A DNA stretch of 64,000 nucleotides, from NCBI RefSeq assembly GCF_000026945.1, contig NC_012862.1, forward strand, positions 372,001-436,000. Reading direction: 5' to 3'. Both the position numbers and the translations under genes were made by a program. Origin of the DNA: Candida dubliniensis CD36. Its lineage: Eukaryota > Ascomycota > Pichiomycetes > Serinales > Debaryomycetaceae. The notes under the pieces are model-generated. The model did not search any database and had not been told where the DNA came from. It saw only the letters and a list, made by a program, of their open reading frames with translations. Positions 9,487 through 19,531 of this stretch are shown in pieces (positions within the stretch are counted from its first letter, which is position 1; each line of letters begins with the position of its first letter).

Positions 9487-12400
9487 TTAACCTTTGATAC
9501 GTAAACCTGATGAAGGTACTCCAATAGCAGTAATATCAGTAATATTACATAATTTACCTTTAAATTCTGGTTTATAAGTAGCACCCACTAATGCTTCTTT
9601 AATAGATGGTTCACCTTTATAAATTGGAGTGAAACTACCACAACAAATATCAAATTCCGCATAAGGATCAAAATTAATTTCAATGGCATCATTAGCAATT
9701 GTATCAGCTTTATTTTTCAATTTTGTTGCTTGTTCAGCACGAGGTCCACTATTAGAAATCTTTAATAATTCTTCAGCAAAATAAGAAGCAGAAGCATAAT
9801 TTTTATTTTTGAATGATTGAGTCATGGCAACTTGTAATGCATTCAATTTATGAGGTGGTTGTAATTGAGCTCTAGTGAAATAAGCAGCTAATTCTAAATT
9901 CCGTTTCACATCCAGGGTTGGCAATTTACGACGTTCTAATTCAATTGATAATCCAAGAATATATTCACGACATAATCTTAAAATTTCATGACATTTATTT
10001 TCTTCATCTTCATCATCAACATTTAATATAGTAATGGTATAAATAACTTTTCTAAATGTCGAAATTGCTTCTTCTAAATTATTGGCTTTGAATTTTTTGA
10101 ATCCTAAAGATAATAATTCTTCCAATTTATCATATCCAGGGACAACTGGTTTGAATTTACGGGGATTATCTTCATCATTATCATGTCTAATATAAGTTTT
10201 CATTGCTGGTAATTCATCCATACCTGGTAAATATAATTTAGAGGCTCCATAAACTTGATTGAATCTAGTTCTTAATGGTTCGAAATTAACTACCCCAATT
10301 TGTTTATTTAATAAAGATGCTGCTTGTTCAAATCCACCAGCAGCCACATAAGTTGCTGGAGTTTTAGCATTACGTAACCAATCACCAATTTCATTTTCAG
10401 TGGTAACAAATTCCGGAACATTTTCATCAACGATATCATCATCATCAATATCTAATTCTTCATCCAAATCCCATGCTTCCACATCTTCTTCACCAACACC
10501 AACACCACCACCACCTTCTTCATTGTCAACATCACGATCATCATCAACAACAAATCCAAGGTTATCATCAATATTGCCAGTATTTGAATCAAAAGTTTGA
10601 CCTTCAATGAAATTATCACCAGTATCTTCAATAGACAAATTTTCAATTTTACCAGTAATTAAAGCAGTTTCAAAATAAGATAATTCTGAATCTTTCAATG
10701 GCCAATTTCCAACTGGTTCAGCAATTGGTTTAGGTAATGGTACAACATCACCTAATTCTGGTAATTCAACATCTTTTTCACTAATATTAGCTTCTTGTAA
10801 AATTTGTTCTGCTAATTCATTCAATCCATTAGATTTAGCTAAAGTATAAGCTAATGGTAACATACCATTTTGAATATAAACTTGACATCTTTTTTTAATA
10901 TCATTATTGTATAAAGTGTTTTGTACTAATGAAGAAGTATCATCACGATGTTGAGCAATGGTTGACATTTTATCTAATCTTTCTTCATCACCTTTATATA
11001 AATATAAAAATGATAATTTATCAAAATGATGTAATTGTTGATAAACATATTCAACAATTTCAAGATTACCTTGTAATAAAGCTTCTTCACTTAATTTTTC
11101 CCAAATTTGATTATTATTCAAAATTTTAGCTTGTTCTAAAGCAACTTGTAAATTACTACATTCTAAAGCCAATTCAAATCGAGTTTCTGGATCTTGAACA
11201 AAATGTAATGCAACTTCTGGGAACCCCTTTTTTTGTAAATATCCAATAATATTTTGACCAACTAAAGTAGAATTCTTAATAAGTCTCAATACTTCACCAA
11301 AATTCTTATTAACTAAAGCACGTTTAAATCTATATTCAGTAGGATCAATAGTAATTGTTTCAACTTGACCTTGACGATTCAAACAATGAATTAAATTCCC
11401 TTGAACTTTAGTAATATACAATGTATTTTCCAAAGTCTTGATAATACCATTATCACCATTTAATAAAGTGTATTTGATATGATTCAAAGTAGAATATAAT
11501 AAAACTCCAGTATCATCCCAAGCAGCACTTTTAATTCTAATTGTTTCATGCATTGAAGTGATTAATTCTAAATCCTTGTTAGCAATAGTAATAGTATGTT
11601 TAGAAAGTAAGGCCAAATATTGTCCATTACTAGACCAAGAAACATATTTGACATTATTAACACTAATTTCTGCCAATTCTTTACGTTGTTGAACATCATA
11701 ATTAATCACTGAATGAGCTTTAACTAATAAAATACGACCAGGTGAACCAGGTAAAACATCAATAATAGACAGATCTAATTGAACTGTTTTAGTAGCATTA
11801 TTGTTTAAATCTTTAACTTGTAAAGTCTTGGTGGATTTAACATATGTAACAAAACGATTACGAGAAATAAATGTTGCAAAATTAGCTTCACCTTGACGAA
11901 TATCAGTTGGTTCAATTGCTCCAGTTACATGTTTAGGTAAAGTAATTAAAGCATAATTACCATTATCACCTTCACCATGAACAACTAAAACTGAATTATC
12001 ACTTTGATTATAAGATAAAGTTCTCATAAATGACCAAGTTTTACCAATTTTTTTCAATGATAACATTGGTAAAGAATTTTCTTGTTTATTGAAATCATAA
12101 GTTTGAATTTGTTTCTCACCATTAACATAATATAATTTATTTTGGAAAATAGTATGAGCTGGTCTTTCTCTTTCTAATTTGAATACCATAATCCCTGAAT
12201 CATGACAAGCAGCAAATAAACTAATGGTTGGATGAGAAGCAATCAACCAGAATCGATCATGTTCTCTTCTAAATTGTTTAACGGGTACTCTTTTATTTAA
12301 ATCCCAAACACGAATTGTTTTATCATCAGAAACTGATAAAATCAAATCTTGATGAGGATGGAAAATGGCACTTAAAACATTCCCAGTATGACCTCTACAA

Positions 12401-13155
12401 GTATCAACTTCCCAAGCTTTAGTATCACTCATTCTCCATAATTTAACGACACGATCATCACCAGCAGAAACAATAAGAGGTAAAGTAGGATGGAAAGAAG
12501 CATAATTAACTCCTTTATCATGACCTTCCAATACATATTTAACAATAGCATTGATATTACCAAAAATATCTTGTTGAGGTAATTGTTGTCTTTGTAATTG
12601 ATCTTCAAAAGCTCTAACTGAAGAAGTTGGGGCACTATGTTTTTTCCTTAATCCTGAAATATCCCATACTCTAACTGTTTGATCTAATGAAGCACTAACA
12701 ATCAAATCTTCAGTTGGATGGAATTGAGCACTCATAACATAATGATTATGACCAGTTAAACAAGCAATTTCTTGACGATTTTGCCAATTCCAAATACGTA
12801 TAGTTTGATCATCAGAACAACTAATAATCCAAGGTAAATCATGATGAAATGAAACTCCTCTAATATAATCCAAATGTCCATTCAATGTGAAAATACATTT
12901 TCTAGTATTTAATGACCAAACTTTAATAGTATAATCATCACCTCCAGATACAAATAATGGTTGAGTTGGATGGAAATCAACACTTCTTACTGGTCCCACA
13001 TGATCTTCAAATCGATCAATTAATGTCCCCATTCGATAATCCCATAATTGAATTGTTGATGAATGTAAAGATACTAAAGCCCAAGGTCTTTTAGGATGAA
13101 AGGCAACACCTTTAGCCCTAGAAGACTTGGATTCAAATTTTGTTAACATCTTCAT
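9487..13155 (-). CDS. COP1: Coatomer subunit alpha (alpha-COP)
   Basis: The protein has 1222 residues, close to yeast Cop1/Ret1 (1201). The N-terminus starts MKMLTKFESKSSRAKGVAFHP and contains WD40 repeats over about residues 1-320 (for example VRSVDFHPTQPLFVSGGDDYTIKVW). The coatomer WD-associated region and alpha-solenoid follow, then an acidic linker and the C-terminal epsilon-COP-binding domain ending SSGLRIKG. Alpha-COP is part of the COPI coat on Golgi vesicles, and its WD40 propeller recognises dilysine retrieval signals. The linker near residues 850-905 is rich in Asp, Glu and Gly and is encoded by a biased stretch at 10440-10600. The gene lies tandem with PPT1 upstream and UTR2 downstream on the same strand. 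Confidence 0.97.
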   Translation of the reverse strand: MKMLTKFESKSSRAKGVAFHPKRPWALVSLHSSTIQLWDYRMGTLIDRFEDHVGPVRSVDFHPTQPLFVSGGDDYTIKVWSLNTRKCIFTLNGHLDYIRGVSFHHDLPWIISCSDDQTIRIWNWQNRQEIACLTGHNHYVMSAQFHPTEDLIVSASLDQTVRVWDISGLRKKHSAPTSSVRAFEDQLQRQQLPQQDIFGNINAIVKYVLEGHDKGVNYASFHPTLPLIVSAGDDRVVKLWRMSDTKAWEVDTCRGHTGNVLSAIFHPHQDLILSVSDDKTIRVWDLNKRVPVKQFRREHDRFWLIASHPTISLFAACHDSGIMVFKLERERPAHTIFQNKLYYVNGEKQIQTYDFNKQENSLPMLSLKKIGKTWSFMRTLSYNQSDNSVLVVHGEGDNGNYALITLPKHVTGAIEPTDIRQGEANFATFISRNRFVTYVKSTKTLQVKDLNNNATKTVQLDLSIIDVLPGSPGRILLVKAHSVINYDVQQRKELAEISVNNVKYVSWSSNGQYLALLSKHTITIANKDLELITSMHETIRIKSAAWDDTGVLLYSTLNHIKYTLLNGDNGIIKTLENTLYITKVQGNLIHCLNRQGQVETITIDPTEYRFKRALVNKNFGEVLRLIKNSTLVGQNIIGYLQKKGFPEVALHFVQDPETRFELALECSNLQVALEQAKILNNNQIWEKLSEEALLQGNLEIVEYVYQQLHHFDKLSFLYLYKGDEERLDKMSTIAQHRDDTSSLVQNTLYNNDIKKRCQVYIQNGMLPLAYTLAKSNGLNELAEQILQEANISEKDVELPELGDVVPLPKPIAEPVGNWPLKDSELSYFETALITGKIENLSIEDTGDNFIEGQTFDSNTGNIDDNLGFVVDDDRDVDNEEGGGGVGVGEEDVEAWDLDEELDIDDDDIVDENVPEFVTTENEIGDWLRNAKTPATYVAAGGFEQAASLLNKQIGVVNFEPLRTRFNQVYGASKLYLPGMDELPAMKTYIRHDNDEDNPRKFKPVVPGYDKLEELLSLGFKKFKANNLEEAISTFRKVIYTITILNVDDEDEENKCHEILRLCREYILGLSIELERRKLPTLDVKRNLELAAYFTRAQLQPPHKLNALQVAMTQSFKNKNYASASYFAEELLKISNSGPRAEQATKLKNKADTIANDAIEINFDPYAEFDICCGSFTPIYKGEPSIKEALVGATYKPEFKGKLCNITDITAIGVPSSGLRIKG

Positions 13156-13651
13156 GATGGATAATTATAATTCAATCAAGATGATGAAGATGATAAATAT
13201 TTATTTGTGGTGAATTGTTGGTTTGATTCGTTTTTGGTAGATTTTTTTTTTTTTTTTTTTTTTTTCAACAACAATCGGCAAAAGAATAACAGAATGAATA
13301 AGGAGCAAATTGACAAAAAAGACACGTTAATTAAAATTTTCAAGTCGTGCAATTGGTCTCAAATACATAAACACTACTACTACTACTACCACTACTACTT
13401 TTAATTGCAAAAATGGGTATTGGTATTGCATCCAATATCATCAAGAGTTATTTCTATTTATATCTACAATGCTATGAGCATTAATGGTCACAACAATCAA
13501 GGCAATAACCTTAACATTAGAAAAACTATTCTTAATTGTTCAATATTACAAACATCAAAACAAATATCCATATTATTATATTCAGTATTTTTTTTTTAAA
13601 AAAAAAAAATAAAAAGAATTGTTCATACTTAACTATTAAAGTTTAAATGAC
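13156..13651. other. UTR2-COP1 intergenic region
   Basis: The region contains the COP1 promoter and the UTR2 3' end. It shows a T21 tract near 13243-13265, an ACT triplet run at 13374-13400, and a T/A hairpin-like run at 13590-13610. Two short frames here are low-complexity. No gene is supported. Confidence 0.6.
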
Positions 13652-15097
13652 TTACATGAAAAATGACAATACACCCAAACAGATAGAGGCAAAAATACCA
13701 CTAACAACATTATTATTTAATGAGTTGGCAACACCTTGAGAGCTACTTCCACTTCCACTGCCACTTCCACTGCTGCTACTTCCAGAATCAGAAGATTTTG
13801 AATCTTGAACAAATCCCCCAACACCAGCACTTGGATTATAAGTGGTGGCAGCAGTAGTAGCTTTTGCAGTTGCTTGTGCTGCTGCAGCGGTATTTTGAGC
13901 TGGAACATTTGCAGTCTTTTTAGTTGAATCAGTTTTAACACTAGTTATAGTCGAAGAACCACTAGTTGAAGTGATGGTAGTTTCTTGAGCTTTGCTATTA
14001 TTGTTGTTATCATTATCATCTTCATTTTGCGGATCAAACCCAGTAGCATCATCACTACCCAACCACGTCTTTTTAGTGGTCAATATAATATTACTATCGT
14101 TACCATCAGTACTATTATAAAGAAAAGCATGATAATCAGATTCTTTAGTAGAGTTACCATCTAATTTAACATTGTTTGGTAAATCATGGGTAGTGGCATA
14201 AATCTCTTTAATGTGAGCATAAAAATATCCATATTTCTTGATATCTTCAGAATCCCAATTGACTAATCCACCAGCCCATTCAATAGTGCCTTTACCATTT
14301 GAAGAATCACCACCAGGCCATAAAGAAAATTGAATTCTTGATGGAGTTTGAGGGTAATCAAAACGATTACTGGTTTCATTCCAAGTATCTTTCTTATTTA
14401 ATGTACGGACTTTTTCTCCATCAACATACCAGTCGATTTTATCTTCAGTCCAATCCATTTCATAATTATGATAATATTCAAAAGTATCATTTACAGTAGA
14501 ATTTCTTGAGTTATTATAATTTAAGATCCCTTGAGAATAAAAATTTGATTGAGGACTAGTTAAATTATAACCAACAAATTCATAATCAATTTCATCTTGA
14601 ACATCAGAAAACAAAATAAAGGCAGTGACAACCCCACCACCATGAGATGTTTTCAATGTAGCACCAACTTTACCGTACCACAAGTATTTGGTGGATGATA
14701 CGACGGTACCAGTGGTATGATTTGGCATTTGAAGTAATAAAGAATTATCATAGTAATCGACCCAACCAGTATAAACCCAATCAGCTTCAGTAGAATTACC
14801 TAAATAATCAGATTGTAATTCAATTTCTTTAATTTTATCTTTGGAATCAAATGTTTCTTGGAATGAACTCATTCTAGGCATAGGCATACAAGAAGTTAAA
14901 TTATAAGAAAATCTAATATCACAACCACCTAAACAATAGGCCCCAGTACCACAGATACCAAATTGAGAACAACATGGTTTATCTTCTGGACAATGACTAT
15001 CTGCACTACAAGTGATGGTATCGTCACTAGCAGCCACGGCAGTGAAGATATTAGATAATGTTGCCAAAAAGGCAAAATGGAGTATTGAAAATTTCAT
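13652..15097 (-). CDS. UTR2: GPI-anchored cell-wall chitin-glucan transglycosidase (CRH family, GH16)
   Basis: The protein has 481 residues. A cleavable signal peptide covers about 1-23. A cysteine-rich chitin-binding CBM18 module (residues 29-70, with CCSQFGICGTGAYCLGGC) precedes the GH16 domain. The catalytic DEIDYE motif (two Glu and the helper Asp) is near residue 167. A Ser/Thr-rich stalk and a hydrophobic tail suited to a GPI anchor end the protein. Crh enzymes link chitin to beta-1,6- and beta-1,3-glucan in the wall. The CBM18 module and length point to Utr2 rather than its paralogues Crh11 and Crh12. Many N-glycosylation sequons are present. The 2 kb upstream is gene-free, consistent with a heavily regulated surface gene. 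Confidence 0.92.
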   Translation of the reverse strand: MKFSILHFAFLATLSNIFTAVAASDDTITCSADSHCPEDKPCCSQFGICGTGAYCLGGCDIRFSYNLTSCMPMPRMSSFQETFDSKDKIKEIELQSDYLGNSTEADWVYTGWVDYYDNSLLLQMPNHTTGTVVSSTKYLWYGKVGATLKTSHGGGVVTAFILFSDVQDEIDYEFVGYNLTSPQSNFYSQGILNYNNSRNSTVNDTFEYYHNYEMDWTEDKIDWYVDGEKVRTLNKKDTWNETSNRFDYPQTPSRIQFSLWPGGDSSNGKGTIEWAGGLVNWDSEDIKKYGYFYAHIKEIYATTHDLPNNVKLDGNSTKESDYHAFLYNSTDGNDSNIILTTKKTWLGSDDATGFDPQNEDDNDNNNNSKAQETTITSTSGSSTITSVKTDSTKKTANVPAQNTAAAAQATAKATTAATTYNPSAGVGGFVQDSKSSDSGSSSSGSGSGSGSSSQGVANSLNNNVVSGIFASICLGVLSFFM

Positions 15098-17153
15098 AAC
15101 TAATATTAATGATAAATTAGAATGTGAGGAGGGAAAGGGAGGGGGGGAGTGTAAGGATTGATTGGAATAAAATGGGATAGTTTATAGCGAATGATATGAA
15201 ATGAGGGTGAAATGAAATGAATGAATTCTGCCTTCCCACTTAAATTGATCTATATCAGGTAAAAAGCCCAAAAAATGAAGTAAAAATGAAGTAAAAATGA
15301 TTTTATGAATATTAATTATGATTGATTAATATTAAAAAACTGATAATAAAGAAATAAAAATCAAAGGATCTTCTTTAGAATAAATAGAATAAAAGTGGAA
15401 AAGTGGAATATGAAAAGACGAAAGGAAAGGTTTCTATAAAAAAAAAAAAAAAAAATTAAAGAAAAAATTTTTGAGGCGTTAAGAAAAGACACAGTTGAAA
15501 TCTTAAGCCCAGCGAGAATTTAAGCCAAGAAGAAGAAGAAGAACCAAGAAGAATGAAAGAAAGAACATTTATCAAATCTGAAAAAGAGAATGCAAGTTTA
15601 TGTATGATCACCCAGATATGACCATTACTAATTAACTAATCACCAATGGTTTTCTTGATTTGTCTTGAGATATGATAAGAATATCAAGAGAGTTTAATAA
15701 ATGAAAGTATATTAACAAGACTATATTGGGAATGGAAATAGCAATAGGAATGAATTGAAACAAGGCTTGGTTAGTTGGTGCCAGTTGGTACCAGTTGGTG
15801 GTAGGTAGGTAGGTGGGGGGCCGTTGTATAGATGAAAATTCTCTTTTCTTTTTCTTGTGTGAGAGAGAGAGTGTGTTGCCAAAAATAAACAATTTCAAAA
15901 CACGAAATTTTTTTTTACAAATCAAAAAAAGGAGACTTAATAATATTTCCTAATTGGTAATTGATCTGATTTCTTACCGTCTAACTAACATCTTAACGTC
16001 TTCTACTACTGATGCTACTACTACTTCTACTTCTACTTCTATACAGTGATCTCCATAAGATATATATATATATATATATAAACCAACAATATCTAATCCA
16101 TGTTTTCTAGACAAATTCACTTTAACATTATTATTTGCAACATCAAAATCTTTAAATCTTCCAATCTTCAAATCGGGTGATTTCATTAATTAAGCTTCGC
16201 CTCCTTTCAAATTTTTTTTTTTTACTTCTTCTTCTTTTTTTCTCTCTGTTCCATTTGACGATCGCACACGACCTTTTTTTCGGTTTTTCTTATACAAAAG
16301 CTTCACTCTCTCCGCCTTCCTGTTACAATTAATAATCAAACTGCTATTACGTCTTCACTAATCATTCCTATTTTATTCCTTTGTGATATATGTGCTATTG
16401 GGGATAGTAACTGAAACATCAAGAATTGTATTATAAGCCATGTTGAGTTCTAAAAATAGAGAAAATATTTATTATGTGCGCTACCAACTGTTTTTAAAGC
16501 TGCAACTTAAGATGCAAGCTACATCTCTGATAACAACTCAAGTAATGATATTAGCATTAATAGTATTGAATATTTTGATAGTTATAAGTTTGCTTTGTTG
16601 GTATTTTTTATCATTTTAGTTAGAAAAGTCAACAAAAATATTTTTTGATAGAGTTCCTAGGTTTACTACTCTAGTTTTTGATGTGTTCATCAGGTCTATA
16701 GGAATTGAAGGCCTACAGGTTGACAATATAAAAGAGACTTTAAAAGTTTTTGCTTTCATATTAAGAGATTGAATCAAGTGTTCGTTTTGAACTTAGGTAT
16801 TATGGTAGCGCAGATATTTGTCACGTGATAATGCTAAAAAAAACAACCATCAAACTTGCAACCTTTAACAGTGGTGGTAATAATTAGTTAATCCTTGTCT
16901 AATAAGATATAACTTATAATTATTGGCTAGAAAAGTTAAGAAGAATATAAATATTATATAAAAAAAAAGTAGCAGTGTAGAACGAATAAGTAAAAAAACA
17001 AAAAAAAAACGAATATTATAGAAAGCACCAATAATTTAATCAATAAACAAATGGTATAAGTTTGTTAGTCTAGAATGAAATAATAAAAAAAAAAAAACGA
17101 AATCAGAATCCATCATTTGTCCTTGATATTTATCTTTTCTTTTTTCAGTTCAA
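15098..17153. other. Long UTR2 upstream region
   Basis: This 2.06 kb without a convincing gene is probably the UTR2 promoter plus the 3' flank of the small secreted gene. Visible items are a poly-A run at 15439-15456, a GGTAGGTAGGTAGG-like run near 15801-15818, a (TA)n tract at 16063-16080 and a TCACGTGA E-box at 16821-16828. Reading frames at 15632-15925 and 15974-16186 lack domains and have biased composition, so I treat them as chance. Confidence 0.55.
16821..16828. promoter_or_regulatory. TCACGTGA E-box (Cbf1/Tye7-type)
   Basis: A perfect 8-bp palindrome lies 1.7 kb upstream of UTR2 and 0.3 kb downstream of the small secreted gene. bHLH factors such as Cbf1 bind this core; which gene it serves is unknown. 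Confidence 0.4.
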
Positions 17154-17549
17154 TTAATTGATGATACCACCAAGACTGATACTGATACCTAATAATTTTA
17201 AAAGAGAAACAGCGAGTCCTAAAGCAACACCAACATCTCTTTTTTCAAATTCACTGTTTTCTTGTTGAGCACCATCATCATCACCACCATCATTTCTTTT
17301 AGTAATAACACCACCAGCAACACCATTAAGAGCATTCAAAACTGTATTTAAATCAACAGAAGGTGAAACATCAGCACCGTTAAGAACACCAGAACCTAAA
17401 ACGTTTTTAACAATACTACCAGCAGCAGCAATTTCTTCAGGGGTAGCACCACCAATAATACTTGATAAGGCATTACCATCACCTGGAATAGCAGCACCAT
17501 GAACAAAGGTTGATAATAAACCAATTGATAAGATTTGAGTGAATTTCAT
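17154..17549 (-). CDS. Small secreted Kex2-type precursor, unknown function
   Basis: The predicted protein has 131 residues and I do not recognise a named family. It begins with a clear signal peptide (about 1-19). A Gly/Ala/Val-rich segment (20-83) ends at Lys84-Arg85. A short acidic Asn/Asp/Glu spacer ends at Lys103-Arg104, and a 27-residue hydrophobic, Gly/Leu/Ile-rich C-terminal segment contains a single Lys (118). Both dibasic sites are typical for the late-Golgi protease Kex2. Cleavage would release two or three peptides, the last strongly hydrophobic. The same tail could instead be a GPI-attachment signal or membrane segment. A TATA box lies 113-120 bp upstream. Signal peptide, dibasic spacing and TATA box together argue that it is a real gene. 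Function is unassigned. Confidence 0.7.
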   Translation of the reverse strand: MKFTQILSIGLLSTFVHGAAIPGDGNALSSIIGGATPEEIAAAGSIVKNVLGSGVLNGADVSPSVDLNTVLNALNGVAGGVITKRNDGGDDDGAQQENSEFEKRDVGVALGLAVSLLKLLGISISLGGIIN

Positions 17550-17661
17550 TGTTAAGGTTGTTAGTATAAATGTAGAAACTGAATAATTGTTCTTTGATGA
17601 GGTTGAAACAAGAGAGAAAACAAAGAATATCGATAATTATATTGGTTTGGAATTACCTATC

Positions 17662-17669
17662 TATTTATA
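17662..17669 (-). promoter_or_regulatory. TATA box of the small secreted precursor gene
   Basis: TATAAATA reads on the minus strand 113-120 bp before the ATG at 17549, a normal distance for yeast. It suggests an inducible, TATA-driven promoter. Confidence 0.55.
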
Positions 17670-17847
17670 ATCCAAAAATTTTTTTTTCCAATCTTCAGGA
17701 AAAAAAAAAAATCAATCAATCAACTGTGGTAGTTATTGTGGTGGCATTGATGATGATGATAATGATAATAATTATTCAATCAAACATAATTCGCGTGTCA
17801 TCGTTACTGGAATACTCCTCCATGTTGCAAAATCTTATATTCAAAGT

Positions 17848-17873
17848 TTTGCATTTGCATTTGCATTTGCATT
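17848..17873. repeat. GCATTT hexanucleotide repeat
   Basis: Four tandem GCATTT units lie about 300 bp upstream of the small secreted gene, beyond its TATA box. Confidence 0.8.
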
Positions 17874-19531
17874 TTCTCTTTCACAAGCTTAAACGTTAAC
17901 AATCCTTTTCCCAAATAGGTTAGATTTGAACCAAAAAAAGTAGTAAACTGATTATTATCAATGAGGGGTATTGGTAAACAATTGAAAAGCCACATATTCA
18001 TTTTGTATGTATTGGTGGAACTTTTTAATGAAGACGGAGGGGGAGAAGGAGGAGAAGGAGGTGGTGGTGGTGGGAGAAAAATATAGTTTTAAGGTTTAAT
18101 AAATGCAACATATTAAAGATATATTTAGACAACTCCAAGTGTTGTAGCACTAATACTAATCGAATGTGGTATTCAAAGATGATGATAATAAACAACAATT
18201 GAGCGTGGTGAATATAAGTCAAGTAATAAGGTGGGTATTTTGAACATAATGAGGAAATTGGAGATGTTGTTTTGCAGCCACTTTTTTGATAAGACAAAAA
18301 AAAAAGCACACACACACACAAAACACTTTCTATTTACAATAAATAATTGTAAATCATTTAATATCAGAATTATACCAATTGAAAATCTCAATTGTTAGAT
18401 TTCTTTGTTATTTTGTTGTTGATGTTTCCTTTTTTCAATGTCTCCTTGTCTCCTTTATAGTTTTTTTTTTTTTTTCTTTTTTCTTTTTCTGTATAGGTTG
18501 ATAATCTTAAACCTGAAATTGGAACTTTAACTTTTTCCTTCATCCTATTGAAGGCGTTTAAAATATCTTTCAATTGACAGAAAATGATAAAGAAAGATAT
18601 AAAATGATTTATGAGTTCTGTTAATTGCTACCTTTCAATGTTTAATATGATCTTCATTTTCTCTCTCTCTATCACTAGAAATCTTTTTATGAGATTGTTA
18701 GTGATACTATACTTACTTGATCATCAACTTCTCTATAAACACATGAATAATTCAATTGACAAAGTACTATTCTTGTTTTTAGTTCTCTATTGTTGTTGTT
18801 TACTAAACTTTATGAACCACAGAAAATGAAACTATCTTCAATAACAATAATCATGGAATAATAACCTTGATAGTTTTTTCTTTTTTTTTTTTTCATTTCC
18901 AAAATTAACCTTTTTTTTTTTTTTTTAAAGAAAAATCGTTCCTTTTCATTATTGTCATAAGTTCATCTTAATCTTAATCTTCATCTGGATTGCACAATCT
19001 TTCCAAATACTAACCAACCAACTAACTAACCATCCTAATAATTACGATAGAGTTTATTTATTTAAACTCTAAAAAAAAAAAAAAAAAAAAAAAAAATCAC
19101 AACAAACATTAGTGATAGTCATATTAGTATCGTTTCTTTTACATATCTTTGAATTATAAACTTTCTTACCGTCAAAACCACATTGATTGAAAATTTTAGT
19201 TGAAAATTTTTGAAAATGCAACTTTTAATTTACTTTTTGTTTTCTTAATTAATTCTTTAACAAACATGTTTTGTGTTTATTCAAAGTATATTTTTTTTTT
19301 TTTTTTCAAAAATTTCACAACACTCTAAACAAAAAAGCTTCTTATTAGTTCATTTGTAATTAATAGATACTTGTTTCACTTGGTTAGGCTGTTCTCCACT
19401 CTTCCCCCTCCTCCCCCCCCCCTTCTATTCGCAAAATGAAACCAAGCAAATTTTCTCCCCTGTAGAATAATTAGATTTTGATTTGGTTATCAATTTCTTT
19501 CTTTTTTTTTTTTTTGTTTTCCTTACTTGAT

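Larger units (their letters stand above)
17550..19531. other. Gene-poor region upstream of the small secreted gene
   Basis: These 1.98 kb lie between the secreted precursor start and the BRO1 stop. Visible items are a GCATTT repeat (17848-17873), a GGAGAAGGAGG-type purine run (18036-18068), (CA)n near 18307-18321, several long poly-T and poly-A tracts including A26 at about 19071-19096, and a C-rich run near 19406-19422. The possible frames are short, low-complexity or hydrophobic without domains. No RNA gene is recognised. Confidence 0.5.

Noticed and set aside
18611..18829. 72-codon hydrophobic frame
   Set aside because: Random-looking T-rich sequence without domains or conserved motifs.
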